Source: Colimorpha sp045576855 (lineage in GTDB: Bacteria > Bacteroidota > Bacteroidia > Bacteroidales > P3). From it: a stretch of DNA of 32,519 nt. A program made the position numbers and the translations under genes. The DNA is taken from assembly GCA_045576855.1 (NCBI GenBank), contig JAZNHG010000043.1, positions 1-32,519 of the forward strand, written 5' to 3'. The notes beneath the pieces are model-generated. The model searched no databases, was not told the origin of the DNA, and saw only the letters and a program-made list of their open reading frames with translations. Shown in pieces: positions 14,263 to 22,122 of this stretch (its first letter is position 1; every line of letters starts with the position of its first letter).

Positions 14263-14973
14263 TTATTTCTTTCCTTTGTTCTGTGGGCAGGACTTCAGGT
14301 CTGCCAGCAGTCCAGGTCTTCTCTCTCTGGTGCGCTGGATGGCCTGCTCCATACGCCACTGCTCTATCTTGGCGTGGTTGCCGCTGAGGAGCACCTCTGG
14401 CACCTTCCATCCGCGGAACTCGGGCGGACGTGTGTACTCCGGCGGAGCCACGAGGCCATCCTGGAACGAATCGGCGAGCGCCGATTGCTCGTCACCTATC
14501 ACCCCGGGGATGAGCCGGATGACAGCATCGCAGATAACCGCAGCAGCCAATTCACCACCGGTGAGCACATAGTCGCCGACCGATATCTCTCGTGTGATAA
14601 AGTGTTCGCGCACTCGTTCGTCCACTCCTTTATAATGGCCACATAACACTATCAAATTCTGTGCCATCGACAACTGGTTGGCCATAGGCTGGCAGAACAT
14701 CTCACCATCAGGGGCAGTATATATGACCTCGTCGTAGCGGCGCTGGCATTGTAACTCCTCTATACAATTGGCCAGGGGCTCCACCGCCATCACCATGCCG
14801 GCAGCACCGCCATAGGGATAGTCGTCGACAGAGCCATAACGAGTGAGCGAATAGTCGTGCAAATCGTGAAAGACCACCTCGGCCAGACCCTTTTTCTGAG
14901 CCCGCTTAAGAATACTTTCCTCAAAGAACATGTTCATCATGTTCGGAAACAGCGTCAATATATCTATCCTCAT
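14263..14973 (-). CDS. trmD: tRNA (guanine-N1)-methyltransferase TrmD
   Basis: This 236-residue enzyme of the SPOUT fold methylates G37 next to the anticodon, which prevents +1 frameshifting. Family marks are the start MRIDILTLFP, YGGAAGMVM, IVLCGHYKGVDERV, and ISVGDYVLTGGELAA with the trefoil-knot SAM site, followed by IPGVIGDEQSALADSF. Length is typical. In many bacteria trmD sits with ribosomal genes (rpsP-rimM-trmD-rplS). Here it lies between a LysM/M23 peptidase (22 bases upstream) and clpP, in one operon. Confidence 0.95.
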   Translation of the reverse strand: MRIDILTLFPNMMNMFFEESILKRAQKKGLAEVVFHDLHDYSLTRYGSVDDYPYGGAAGMVMAVEPLANCIEELQCQRRYDEVIYTAPDGEMFCQPMANQLSMAQNLIVLCGHYKGVDERVREHFITREISVGDYVLTGGELAAAVICDAVIRLIPGVIGDEQSALADSFQDGLVAPPEYTRPPEFRGWKVPEVLLSGNHAKIEQWRMEQAIQRTRERRPGLLADLKSCPQNKGKK

Positions 14974-14995
14974 ACGCCTGCCTTTCGATTCTAAC

Positions 14996-16222
14996 CTATC
15001 TCACCTTCAACTTCTGTCCGATACGGAGAGTACTGGTCTCTTTGATACCGTTGAGCTGGCACAGGCGCTTCACCGTGGTGCCGTGGCGTTTAGCTATCTT
15101 GCTCAAGGTGTCGCCGCTGCGGACAGTATAGGTGGCATCACCGCTCGATTGGTTGGACGTACCAGACTTACTGGGCGCTGCCGTCGAGCCACCGCTGGCG
15201 CTACCGCTAACCTTCAGACGGTCACCCGGATGCAGGATTTTTGTCTGCTTGATGCCGTTGAGCTGGCACAAGCGCTTGACAGTGGTGCCGTTGCGACGTG
15301 CTATCTTTTCCAGCGTGTCACCTTTGCGCACTCGGTACCATCCGGTCGACGACCCACTCACGCTGCCACTACTGTGTCCACCCTTGGACACCTTGCGGAA
15401 CGACTTGGATGTGAGCTCCAGACGGTCGCTTACCAGGTCATGAGTCGAACAGTCTATGACATGTTCGGGATTGATGGCATTGCCCATATAGCGCACCTCA
15501 AAATGGAGGTGGCTGCCGAATGAGCGCCCGGTATTGCCGCAAAGACCGATGATATCACCACTCTTCACCTGATCGCCGACGGAAACAAGACGCTTCGACA
15601 TGTGTGCATAGTATGTCTCCAATCCGTTGGCATGATGCAGGATAACGAGGTGACCATAACTCTTGTTGCGCTTCGAGATGCGCACCACACCATCAAAGGC
15701 TGCATAGATAGGTTCCCCCGTGGGTTGCGCCAAGTCAAGTCCATAGTGGAAACGGCGACGGCGGGGGCCGAAATGACTTGTGGGACGGGCTGTCCAAGGC
15801 GTGGGCCAGGTGAACTTGTGTCCTGCAGCCTCGTTCCGGAGTTCAATGTAAATAGGCTCAGTGATGGTGCTGACGTCAAACTTGGGCAAGTGTATCATCG
15901 CCGTGTCGAATCCCTCCAGCAGTATCTCATCTTCACTCACGGCGCCCTCGTCATTGAGCGGGAATGTCTCGGGCATCTCTTCTTCTTCGTCATCGCCGTC
16001 AGAAGACTCACGGAAGAAAGGCACCTGATACATCAGATTGTCGTCCTCTTCTTCCTCCTCTGGCTCACTTACCACCCCCTTATATTCGTCTTCATCATAG
16101 ATTACCTCAAGGTTCCCTACCTTCACCTCCTGCTTCTTGGGCGGGTTAGTCACCTGCGCCGATGCCCACAATGGGAGAGCCAACATTCCGATACACAATA
16201 CAATACCTTTTATATATTTCAT
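14996..16222 (-). CDS. M23 metallopeptidase with two C-terminal LysM domains
   Basis: This 408-residue secreted protein has a signal peptide (1-22, ending ASAQ), a very acidic linker (52-83, runs of Glu/Asp), an M23 domain (about 140-255) and two LysM repeats (about 295-339 and 364-408) joined by Ser/Gly-rich linkers. The zinc site is intact: HYGLD (His159, Asp163) and SHLHFEVR (His238, His240). This indicates an active peptidoglycan endopeptidase rather than a degenerate EnvC/NlpD activator. LysM domains bind wall glycan. The two LysM copies share an identical TTVKRLCQLNGIK core, so they arose by recent duplication. It is first in the operon with trmD and clpP and has a consensus promoter. 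Confidence 0.92.
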   Translation of the reverse strand: MKYIKGIVLCIGMLALPLWASAQVTNPPKKQEVKVGNLEVIYDEDEYKGVVSEPEEEEEDDNLMYQVPFFRESSDGDDEEEEMPETFPLNDEGAVSEDEILLEGFDTAMIHLPKFDVSTITEPIYIELRNEAAGHKFTWPTPWTARPTSHFGPRRRRFHYGLDLAQPTGEPIYAAFDGVVRISKRNKSYGHLVILHHANGLETYYAHMSKRLVSVGDQVKSGDIIGLCGNTGRSFGSHLHFEVRYMGNAINPEHVIDCSTHDLVSDRLELTSKSFRKVSKGGHSSGSVSGSSTGWYRVRKGDTLEKIARRNGTTVKRLCQLNGIKQTKILHPGDRLKVSGSASGGSTAAPSKSGTSNQSSGDATYTVRSGDTLSKIAKRHGTTVKRLCQLNGIKETSTLRIGQKLKVR

Positions 16223-16258
16223 ATATATATTCCGATTTTATAATAGCAAAAAGTGTTG

Positions 16259-16289
16259 CAAAGATACGAATAATTCTGCTAACGGCAAA
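16259..16289 (-). promoter_or_regulatory. Promoter of the LysM/M23-trmD-clpP operon
   Basis: On the minus strand TTTG (16286-16289), a 19-bp spacer and TATCTTTG (16259-16266) match the Bacteroidota consensus exactly. The start codon at 16222 is about 30 bases past the likely transcription start. Confidence 0.75.
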
Positions 16290-16380
16290 ATTAAATTCTG
16301 TTAAACGGCCGTCTTCAGATCCGAGATTGCTACCAGAAAGCGCAATACGACAGAGACTTCCGCCCCCCCGGTTAAGGGAA

Positions 16381-17124
16381 CTATTCGTAATCGAACGCCA
16401 CCTGCCCGTCGACCATATGGGTGTGCACACCATAGACCGACTGGATACGGTCGGGCGTGAGCCCTTCGGCAATAGGGCCGTGGAAGAGCATGCCGCCGTC
16501 GTGCAGCAGCACCACATCGTCACAAAAATGAAGCGCCAGATTGAGGTCGTGAATGACAATGACGGTGGTCTTGCCGGCCCGGCGCAACAGACGCATCACT
16601 TCCAGCTGATGGGCAATATCAAGATTGCTCACCGGCTCGTCCATCAGCAGCACCGGCGTGGTCTGTGCCAACGCCCGCGCTATCATCACACGCTGCAACT
16701 CGCCGCCACTCATCTCGTTGGGCTGGGCAAAGCGCAGATGCCATGTGCCTGTCTGGCGCATGCAACGCTCCACGATGTCCCAATCCTCCTGACTTTCATT
16801 TTGCAGGCGATGCTGGTATGGGTTGCGCCCCATCAGCACGGTCTCGAAAGCCGAAAACTCGAAATCCGTCTGCGCATGTTGACGCACGAAAGCTACCTGG
16901 CGGGCCCTCTGGCGGGCCGAATAGCCGTCCACCGGCCGCCCGTCTATGAGTGCCTGCCCCTCGGTCGGATGCAACAATCCCCCGATGCAGCGCAACAGGG
17001 TGGTCTTGCCACATCCATTAGGACCCATCACAGCCGTGATACGTCTTTCCCGCAGCCGTGCAGACACGTCGTGCAGAATGGTACGCGACCCAAACGAAAC
17101 CCCGATATGCTCCAGCTCAATCAA
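16381..17124 (-). CDS. ABC transporter ATP-binding protein, FecE/BtuD type
   Basis: This 247-residue ATPase has Walker A GPNGCGKTT (34-42), signature MSGGELQR, Walker B VLLMDEP and the switch VIHDLN. It belongs to the family that powers iron-siderophore, haem or cobalamin import. It begins with a TTG whose last two bases overlap the permease TGA stop (TTGA junction), a usual sign of translational coupling. No ATG lies nearby in frame, which supports TTG. It pairs with the FecCD-type permease upstream. No substrate-binding protein or TonB receptor is in the window, so the substrate cannot be named. It is last in the eno-dapB-permease operon. Confidence 0.9.
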   Translation of the reverse strand: MIELEHIGVSFGSRTILHDVSARLRERRITAVMGPNGCGKTTLLRCIGGLLHPTEGQALIDGRPVDGYSARQRARQVAFVRQHAQTDFEFSAFETVLMGRNPYQHRLQNESQEDWDIVERCMRQTGTWHLRFAQPNEMSGGELQRVMIARALAQTTPVLLMDEPVSNLDIAHQLEVMRLLRRAGKTTVIVIHDLNLALHFCDDVVLLHDGGMLFHGPIAEGLTPDRIQSVYGVHTHMVDGQVAFDYE

Positions 17125-18101
17125 TAGCTCTTCTTGTTTTTGTACAACAAATAAATGAACAGTGGCGCACCTACCATTGAGGTGATAGAACCCACCGGCA
17201 ATTCGCTGGGACGCAACACCGTGCGGGCCAACGTGTCGCACACCAATACAAACAATGCACCACACAGCATCGAATAGGGCACCACACGCCGGTTGTCGGG
17301 CCCAGTCACAAGGCGTACCGCATGCGGAACTATCAGCCCCACAAAACCAATCACACCGCACGAACTGACGGCAAAAGCCACCATCAGTGTGGTGAATATC
17401 AGCAGTATCCGTTTCACACGCTCCACCTCTACACCCATGCTGCGGGCCGACTCGCTGCCAGCCAGCAATAGGTTCAGGTCTCGCCCGTACCAAAGCACCA
17501 CACCAATACCCACCAATGCCACGGGCAACAGCACTGCAACATCGGTCCACGTTGCTGAGCCGAACGAGCCCATCGTCCAGAAGATGATGGAATCCATCTT
17601 CTCCTGGTTCAGCACCATCAGGAAGGATATCAGCGCCGAGATAAGCAGCGTCAGACACACGCCCGTCAGCAACAAGGTGGTGGTATGCATGCGGTTGCCG
17701 ATGGAGGCGATGCGGTAGATGAACAGCACCGTCAGCAAAGCTGCTATCAGCGCCATGCCGCCAACACCCCACAGCCAGGCTTCGAGCCCCAGCAGTATGG
17801 CCACCGCGGCACCCAGCGAGGCCCCGCTGCTGACGCCCAACACATAGGGGTCCGTCAGCGGGTTGCGGAAGATGCTTTGGTAGGCGGCACCGCAGACGCT
17901 CAGCACGGCTCCCACCAGCACACTCATCACAACACGCGGCAGACGCAGGCGCCAAAAGATGGGCGACTGCAGTATCTCGTCGGCCTTGAAATCGACAGCA
18001 CCGAAGAGACAACTCGCCGCCATCGCCACCAGCAGCAGTAGCGACAATCCCACCAACACCCAAGGGTTGGCCCGCGACGACTTATATGACTTATCGGGCA
18101 T
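17121..18101 (-). CDS. FecCD-family ABC transporter permease
   Basis: This 326-residue membrane protein has about nine or ten hydrophobic segments and the FecCD/BtuC marks: LRLPRVVMSVLVGAVLSVCG, the coupling segment AAYQSIFRNPLTDPYVLGVS, GASLGAA, VGFVGLIVPHAVRL near the C-terminus, and ELPVGSITSMVGAPLFIYLL at the end. It forms the channel of an importer for iron chelates or cobalamin. Its N-terminus (MPDKSYKSS) is encoded by an ATAAGTC micro-repeat that also occurs in the 40-base gap after dapB. The downstream ATPase overlaps its stop codon. Confidence 0.92.
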   Translation of the reverse strand: MPDKSYKSSRANPWVLVGLSLLLLVAMAASCLFGAVDFKADEILQSPIFWRLRLPRVVMSVLVGAVLSVCGAAYQSIFRNPLTDPYVLGVSSGASLGAAVAILLGLEAWLWGVGGMALIAALLTVLFIYRIASIGNRMHTTTLLLTGVCLTLLISALISFLMVLNQEKMDSIIFWTMGSFGSATWTDVAVLLPVALVGIGVVLWYGRDLNLLLAGSESARSMGVEVERVKRILLIFTTLMVAFAVSSCGVIGFVGLIVPHAVRLVTGPDNRRVVPYSMLCGALFVLVCDTLARTVLRPSELPVGSITSMVGAPLFIYLLYKNKKSY

Positions 18102-18140
18102 AGTGTGTGAGTTTCTTGGACTTTATAGGACTTATAGAAC
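18077..18140. repeat. ATAAGTC micro-repeats across the permease start
   Basis: On the minus strand ATAAGTC or a one-base variant occurs four times: two in the gap between dapB and the permease (18118-18140) and two within permease codons 3-7 (18077-18096). The tract resembles short repeats often seen between genes in Bacteroidota. Confidence 0.55.
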
Positions 18141-18141
18141 C

Positions 18142-18816
18142 TCAGGCCAGCACGTCTTTCATCTTGTAGACTCCCGTCCGGGCTTGGGCCAGCCATTCGG
18201 CAGCCAGCACGGCACCCTGTGCCAGACCCGCACGGCTGTGTGCCTCATGGGTCAAAGTGAGAGTGTCAACCGCACTGTCGTAGACCACGCTATGGGTGCC
18301 CGGCACCTCGCCCTCGCGGAACGAGGCGATGGGCACCTCCGCCGCAGGCCGCCCGCCGCAGGCCACTATCTGCTCCTGCAGCGTGATGGCAGTCCCGCTG
18401 GGGGCGTCCAACTTGTGGATATGATGGGTCTCGCTGATGCTCACACGGTAGCTCTCGCGACCACGCATCAGCTCGGCCAGCCTGCGGTTCAGCTCGAACA
18501 TGATATTCATGCCGAGGCTGAAGTTGGTAGCTGTCAACATGCGTCCGCCGCGTTCGCGGCAGAGGGCCGCCACCTCGTCGTAGCGGTCGTACCATCCCGT
18601 GGTGCCACACACCACCGGCACGCCGCGCTCCAAACAGCGCAGCATATTGCCCACCGCCGTGGCAGGCGTGCTGAACTCGATGGCCACATCGGCATCCATC
18701 CGCTCGGGCCACTTGTCATCCTTGTCCAAACGGCAGACGACAGCATGGCCACGCTCCGAGGCGAAAGCCTCAACAGCGTGGCCCATCTTGCCGTAGCCTA
18801 TGATTGCTAGTTTCAT
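18142..18816 (-). CDS. dapB: 4-hydroxy-tetrahydrodipicolinate reductase
   Basis: This 224-residue NAD(P)H-dependent enzyme makes tetrahydrodipicolinate in the lysine and diaminopimelate pathway. The nucleotide-binding start MKLAIIGYGKMGHA, the substrate motif SETHHIHKLDAPSGTA and GTHSVVYDS are clear. Length is at the short end for the family, as is common in Bacteroidota. I start at the ATG at 18816 that gives the Rossmann strand; a longer reading frame would run into the end of eno. The gap to the enolase stop is only 4 bases, so the genes are cotranscribed. Confidence 0.94.
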   Translation of the reverse strand: MKLAIIGYGKMGHAVEAFASERGHAVVCRLDKDDKWPERMDADVAIEFSTPATAVGNMLRCLERGVPVVCGTTGWYDRYDEVAALCRERGGRMLTATNFSLGMNIMFELNRRLAELMRGRESYRVSISETHHIHKLDAPSGTAITLQEQIVACGGRPAAEVPIASFREGEVPGTHSVVYDSAVDTLTLTHEAHSRAGLAQGAVLAAEWLAQARTGVYKMKDVLA

Positions 18817-18820
18817 AATC

Positions 18821-20113
18821 CTATTTCTTGAGGAACTTGAAGTCCTTGCCCAGGTAGTAGGCTTGGTCGCCAAGACCCTCCTCGATGCGCATCAGCTGGT
18901 TGTACTTGCAGATACGGTCGGTGCGGCTGGCCGAACCGGTCTTGATGAGGCCGGCGTTCATGGCCACCACCAGGTCGGCGATGGTGGTGTCCTCGGTCTC
19001 GCCACTGCGGTGACTGATGATGGCGGTCATCTGGTTGCGCATAGCCAGGTTCACTGCCTCGATGGTCTCGGTGAGGGTACCAATCTGGTTCAGCTTGATG
19101 AGAATCGAGTTGGCCACCTTCTTCTCCAGACCCATCTTCAGGCGCTGCACGTTGGTGACAAACAGGTCGTCGCCCACCAGCTGGCAGCGGTCGCCGATGG
19201 CATCGGTGTGCAGACGCCAGCCGTCCCAGTCGTCCTCGGCCATGCCGTCCTCGATGCTGATAATGGGGTACTTGGCCACCCAGTCCTTCCAGAAGTCACT
19301 CATCTGGCTGGGCGTCAACTTCTCGCCGCTGCTCCACTTCAGGTGGTAGACGTTCTCCTCGGGCAGGTAGAACTCCGAGGCGGCGGCGTCGAGGGCTATG
19401 TACACGTCCTCGCCCGGACGGTAGCCGGCCTTCTCGATAGCTTGCAGGATGCACATGATGGCCTCCTCGTTGCTGCCCAGGTTGGGGGCGAAGCCGCCCT
19501 CGTCGCCCACATTGGTGCTCATGCCCTTGCTCTTGAGGACGGAGCGCAGGTTGTGGAACACTTCGGCACCCATGCGCAGGGCCTCGGTGAATGTGGGTGC
19601 GCCGACGGGCATAATCATAAACTCCTGGAAGTCGATGCTGTTGTCGGCATGGCTGCCACCGTTGAGGATATTCATCATGGGGATGGGGAGGGTGTGGCCA
19701 CCCACGCCACCCAGGTAGCGGTACAGCTCCTGGCCGCTCTCCTGAGCCGCTGCCTTGGCACAGGCCAGGCTCACGCCCAGTATGGCATTGGCGCCCAGAC
19801 GGCTCTTGTTCTCCGTGCCGTCCAACTCTATCATCTTGTCGTCGATGGCTTTCTGCTCGCTGACGAACATACCCTGCAGCTCTTCGTTGAGCACGGTGTT
19901 CACGTTGTTCACGGCATTCAGCACACCCTTGCCCAGGTACTGGCTCTTGTCGCCGTCGCGCAGCTCGCAGGCTTCGTGCACGCCCGTCGAGGCTCCGCTC
20001 GGTACGGCGGCGCGACCCATCGCGCCCTGGTCGGTAAACACTTCGACTTCCACTGTGGGATTGCCGCGACTGTCGAGAATCTGACGGCCCCTGATGCCTA
20101 TAATCTGACTCAT
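18821..20113 (-). CDS. eno: Enolase
   Basis: This 430-residue glycolytic enzyme converts 2-phosphoglycerate to phosphoenolpyruvate. Visible marks are RQILDSRGNPTVEVEV, VPSGASTGVHEA, the metal ligands in ISIEDGMAEDDWDGW, the catalytic Lys in ILIKLNQIGT, and SHRSGETEDT. Length is standard. It leads a reverse-strand operon with dapB and an ABC importer, an unusual grouping of central metabolism with metal or vitamin uptake. A consensus promoter lies at 20166-20196. Confidence 0.97.
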   Translation of the reverse strand: MSQIIGIRGRQILDSRGNPTVEVEVFTDQGAMGRAAVPSGASTGVHEACELRDGDKSQYLGKGVLNAVNNVNTVLNEELQGMFVSEQKAIDDKMIELDGTENKSRLGANAILGVSLACAKAAAQESGQELYRYLGGVGGHTLPIPMMNILNGGSHADNSIDFQEFMIMPVGAPTFTEALRMGAEVFHNLRSVLKSKGMSTNVGDEGGFAPNLGSNEEAIMCILQAIEKAGYRPGEDVYIALDAAASEFYLPEENVYHLKWSSGEKLTPSQMSDFWKDWVAKYPIISIEDGMAEDDWDGWRLHTDAIGDRCQLVGDDLFVTNVQRLKMGLEKKVANSILIKLNQIGTLTETIEAVNLAMRNQMTAIISHRSGETEDTTIADLVVAMNAGLIKTGSASRTDRICKYNQLMRIEEGLGDQAYYLGKDFKFLKK

Positions 20114-20165
20114 AATACTTTGATTTTTAATTATTATTATACTTTTTATACTTTAAATAAGCGTA

Positions 20166-20196
20166 CAAAGATATGCAAAAAAATCGAAATGGCAAA
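20166..20196 (-). promoter_or_regulatory. Promoter of the eno operon
   Basis: On the minus strand TTTG (20193-20196), a 19-bp spacer and TATCTTTG (20166-20173) form a perfect Bacteroidota promoter. The enolase start lies about 45-50 bases past the likely transcription start. Confidence 0.75.
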
Positions 20197-20290
20197 AAAA
20201 AACTGCCATACGGCACATTTGTCTCTAACTACCAGCGAGCGCAGCGAGCGTTGACTGCTTTAACTAGTCTTACTGCTCATGAATGGGCGC

Positions 20291-20325
20291 CAAAACGAAA
20301 ACCGGCCCCTTACTAGGGAGCCGGC
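20291..20325 (-). terminator. Terminator of the tRNA-Glu/rpsT unit
   Basis: On the minus strand CCGGC-T-CCC pairs with GGG-GCCGG around a 6-nt loop (20302-20324), followed by TTTTCGTTTT. It lies about 34 bases past the rpsT stop. Confidence 0.8.
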
Positions 20326-20358
20326 CACAATCTTTCTCTCTGCTTGCCGCGGCAACGC

Positions 20359-20610
20359 TTACATAGCGTTGACCTTGCGCATGAGCTTCGACTTGAGGTT
20401 GGAAGCCTTGTTCTTGTGGATCACGCTGCGCTTGGCCAGCTTGTCGATGATGCTGAGCATCTTGGGCAGGCGCTCGGTGGCCTGGCCTTTGTCTTCGAGA
20501 GCACGGAAATCACGCAGTGCGTTGCGCATGGTCTTGGCATAGTAGCGATTCTCGACTCTCTTCTTTTCGTTCGAACGAATTCTTTTTTTTGCAGACTTGT
20601 GGTGTGCCAT
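20359..20610 (-). CDS. rpsT: 30S ribosomal protein S20
   Basis: The 83-residue, strongly basic helical protein begins MAHHKSAKKRIRSNEKKR and ends SKLMRKVNAM, the typical S20 pattern. It binds 16S rRNA early in 30S assembly. It follows tRNA-Glu by 33 bases on the same strand, shares its promoter and ends at its own terminator. Confidence 0.96.
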   Translation of the reverse strand: MAHHKSAKKRIRSNEKKRVENRYYAKTMRNALRDFRALEDKGQATERLPKMLSIIDKLAKRSVIHKNKASNLKSKLMRKVNAM

Positions 20611-20643
20611 TTTTGATTTCTAATTTCGTATTCTTAATTTATT

Positions 20644-20721
20644 TGGTACCGCGTGCGGGATTCGAACCCGCGATTTTAAGAATGAAAATCTTACGTCCTA
20701 GGCCGACTAGACGAACGCGGC
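20644..20721 (-). tRNA. tRNA-Glu (anticodon UUC)
   Basis: The 78-base gene folds into a full cloverleaf with encoded CCA. The acceptor arms GCCGCGT and ACGCGGT pair with a G-U at the first position. The anticodon stem TAAGA/TCTTA encloses a 7-base loop with TTC at the anticodon positions. The T arm is GCGGG-TTCGAAT-CCCGC. Confidence 0.95.
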
Positions 20722-20773
20722 ATCGCTTCTTTTGTGAGTGGTCCGGTCCCCCTCGCCGCTCAAAAAGCGGGTG

Positions 20774-20804
20774 CAAAATTACTAACAATTTCTGACATGG
20801 CAAA
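20774..20804 (-). promoter_or_regulatory. Promoter of tRNA-Glu and rpsT
   Basis: On the minus strand TTTG (20801-20804), a 19-bp spacer and TAATTTTG (20774-20781) match the consensus. Transcription would start about 45-50 bases before the tRNA. Confidence 0.75.
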
Positions 20805-20841
20805 ATTTTTTTCAACGCCCGCGGTTGAAAACTTGCCGTCG

Positions 20842-21516
20842 CTACTCGTTATCTGCTTGGAAACGAAAGCCTAAGCGCTTGCCCGTGACAAGCGATTTTT
20901 TGTCAAAATTGCTCCTCATTTCACCCACAGAGACCAGCTTCACTTCGTCGTAGGGAGGGGTCAAAAGGTCAAAATTGGTGGTGTACTCGATGGCACTCTC
21001 AATGATGCCTTGCACCGACTCGCTGGTAATCAGCGACGTACCAAAATTCGTGTACATCATACCCAGCTCGCGCTTGCCTTCGATGAAGTAGTGGCTCTCG
21101 TTGTTAACAAACACACGTCCAATCATATAACCCATATCGTTGTCGCGCTGGTAGGCGAACGAGTCGGCCAGGAAGTTGTATATGTGTATCACGCCGCAGT
21201 AGGAGCGGTTGGTGTCCTCGCGCACATAGGGCGTTTTCATCACCTGGTGGTCGCGCGAGAACTCGAAGACGTTGGTGTGCATCATGAAGAGCAGTATGTC
21301 GCCCGCGAACTTGACCTCGAATTCGAAGTCGCCGCGGTCGGTGAATTCGAAGGCCACCTCTTTACCCTCTTCGCGGCTGCGCTGGCGGAAGAGTTCGATC
21401 AGTTCGCGCGTCTCGCTGCGGAACATCTCGAAGGTCTCCTTGGTGGCGCGGTAGACGTGCTGCTTCAGTGCGCTTTTGTTGAATACCAGTTCTTTGAGTG
21501 ATTCTTTCAATTCCAT
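20842..21516 (-). CDS. Conserved hypothetical cytosolic protein
   Basis: The 224-residue protein has no signal peptide or membrane segment. It starts MELKESLKELVFNKSALK and has a charged helical N-terminal part (1-60), then alternating strands (FTDRGDFEFEVKFAGDILLFM, shown here to its length limit) and a C-terminal part with LITSESVQGIIESAIEYTT. I recognise no enzyme motif. The start at 21516 was chosen over a longer frame because the extra 33 residues are Arg/Pro-rich and look untranslated. Its composition matches the core genes around it, so it is probably a long-standing chromosomal gene. Confidence 0.75.
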   Translation of the reverse strand: MELKESLKELVFNKSALKQHVYRATKETFEMFRSETRELIELFRQRSREEGKEVAFEFTDRGDFEFEVKFAGDILLFMMHTNVFEFSRDHQVMKTPYVREDTNRSYCGVIHIYNFLADSFAYQRDNDMGYMIGRVFVNNESHYFIEGKRELGMMYTNFGTSLITSESVQGIIESAIEYTTNFDLLTPPYDEVKLVSVGEMRSNFDKKSLVTGKRLGFRFQADNE

Positions 21517-21691
21517 GTCGTTGCCGGTTTGTTTTCTGTTAGGGTTGTGAGGATAACGGCACGGCACGCGATTTATTTTGCCGCCCCCGAAAAGTTTTTT
21601 CCGCCCGTGGAGCAAAAATTACCCCCTCCTGTTGTGACGCGAAAAAACGCCCTTGTAACCCACTGAACGTCAGGCATCCAACCTACCATCT

Positions 21692-21735
21692 CCTTACCAA
21701 CGCCTTACCAACGCCTTACCAACACCTTACCAACA
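21692..21735. repeat. 11-bp tandem repeat next to a hairpin
   Basis: Four consecutive 11-bp units (CCTTACCAACG or CCTTACCAACA) run from 21692 to 21735. A hairpin follows: CTACTAC/GTAGTAG (21737-21751) inside AACACCTT/AAGGTGTT (21721-21728, 21757-21764). The 606-base gap 21517-22122 contains these repeats, then the tnaA promoter, small leader ORF and attenuator-like hairpin, and no larger gene. Confidence 0.8.
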
Positions 21736-21883
21736 CCTACTACAGTAGTAGTTGACAAGGTGTTAGGCAGTGCGACGGTTGCGGTCGGCAAGCCCGCATG
21801 CGGTCGGCGCCGGGTGGGGTTGCCGACGGTGGGAGGCGGACTGCTTTTTAACATTTTTTTGCAGTCGGATAAATATTTTTTCG

Positions 21884-21891
21884 TATCTTTG
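21884..21891 (+). promoter_or_regulatory. -7 element of the tnaA leader transcript
   Basis: TATCTTTG matches TAnnTTTG. A TTTTTTTG stretch ends 22 bases upstream, slightly longer spacing than usual. Transcription would start at about 21897, more than 220 bases before the tnaA start codon. Confidence 0.6.
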
Positions 21892-21901
21892 CATCCGAGT
21901 T

Positions 21902-21979
21902 ATGACTGCGTTCAATCCCAATATGACACTTCATAAGCTCTTCTTAAACATCAAGAAGAGAGACGTTTACTTTATCTAG
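21902..21979 (+). CDS. Possible short leader peptide upstream of tnaA
   Basis: This 25-codon ORF starts a few bases after the likely transcription start and ends in TAG. A second in-frame ATG at 21923 would give 18 residues (MTLHKLFLNIKKRDVYFI) with a more normal leader. Its position resembles tnaC of enteric bacteria, but it has no Trp and no homology that I can see. Translation is unproven. Confidence 0.35.
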   Translation: MTAFNPNMTLHKLFLNIKKRDVYFI

Positions 21980-22037
21980 AAGCAACGGAGGCGCGCGAGG
22001 GTGAAAACGAGCGGGCGCACCGCATCTCCCCAGGCCC

Positions 22038-22064
22038 GCCGCCTACGGCAGGTGGCTTTGTCTG
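22038..22064 (+). terminator. Attenuator-like hairpin in the tnaA leader
   Basis: GCCGCCT (22038-22044) pairs with AGGTGGC (22050-22056) through seven pairs including one G-U, followed by TTTGTCTGT. An upstream GCGGGC (22011-22016) can pair instead with GCCCGC (22034-22039), which overlaps the first arm by two bases. This may permit alternative folds. Confidence 0.4.
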
Positions 22065-22122
22065 TCCCATGAACCATCATTTCAAAATCAAACAAAAATA
22101 AATAAACAAAAATCACACAATT

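Noticed and set aside
16381..18063. Apparent permease-ATPase fusion as one 560-codon frame
   Set aside because: The first part is an out-of-frame shadow of the permease. The real permease ends at 17121 and the ATPase starts at an overlapping TTG at 17124.
21692..21735. CRISPR-like array
   Set aside because: Units are 11 bp with no spacers and no cas genes are present.
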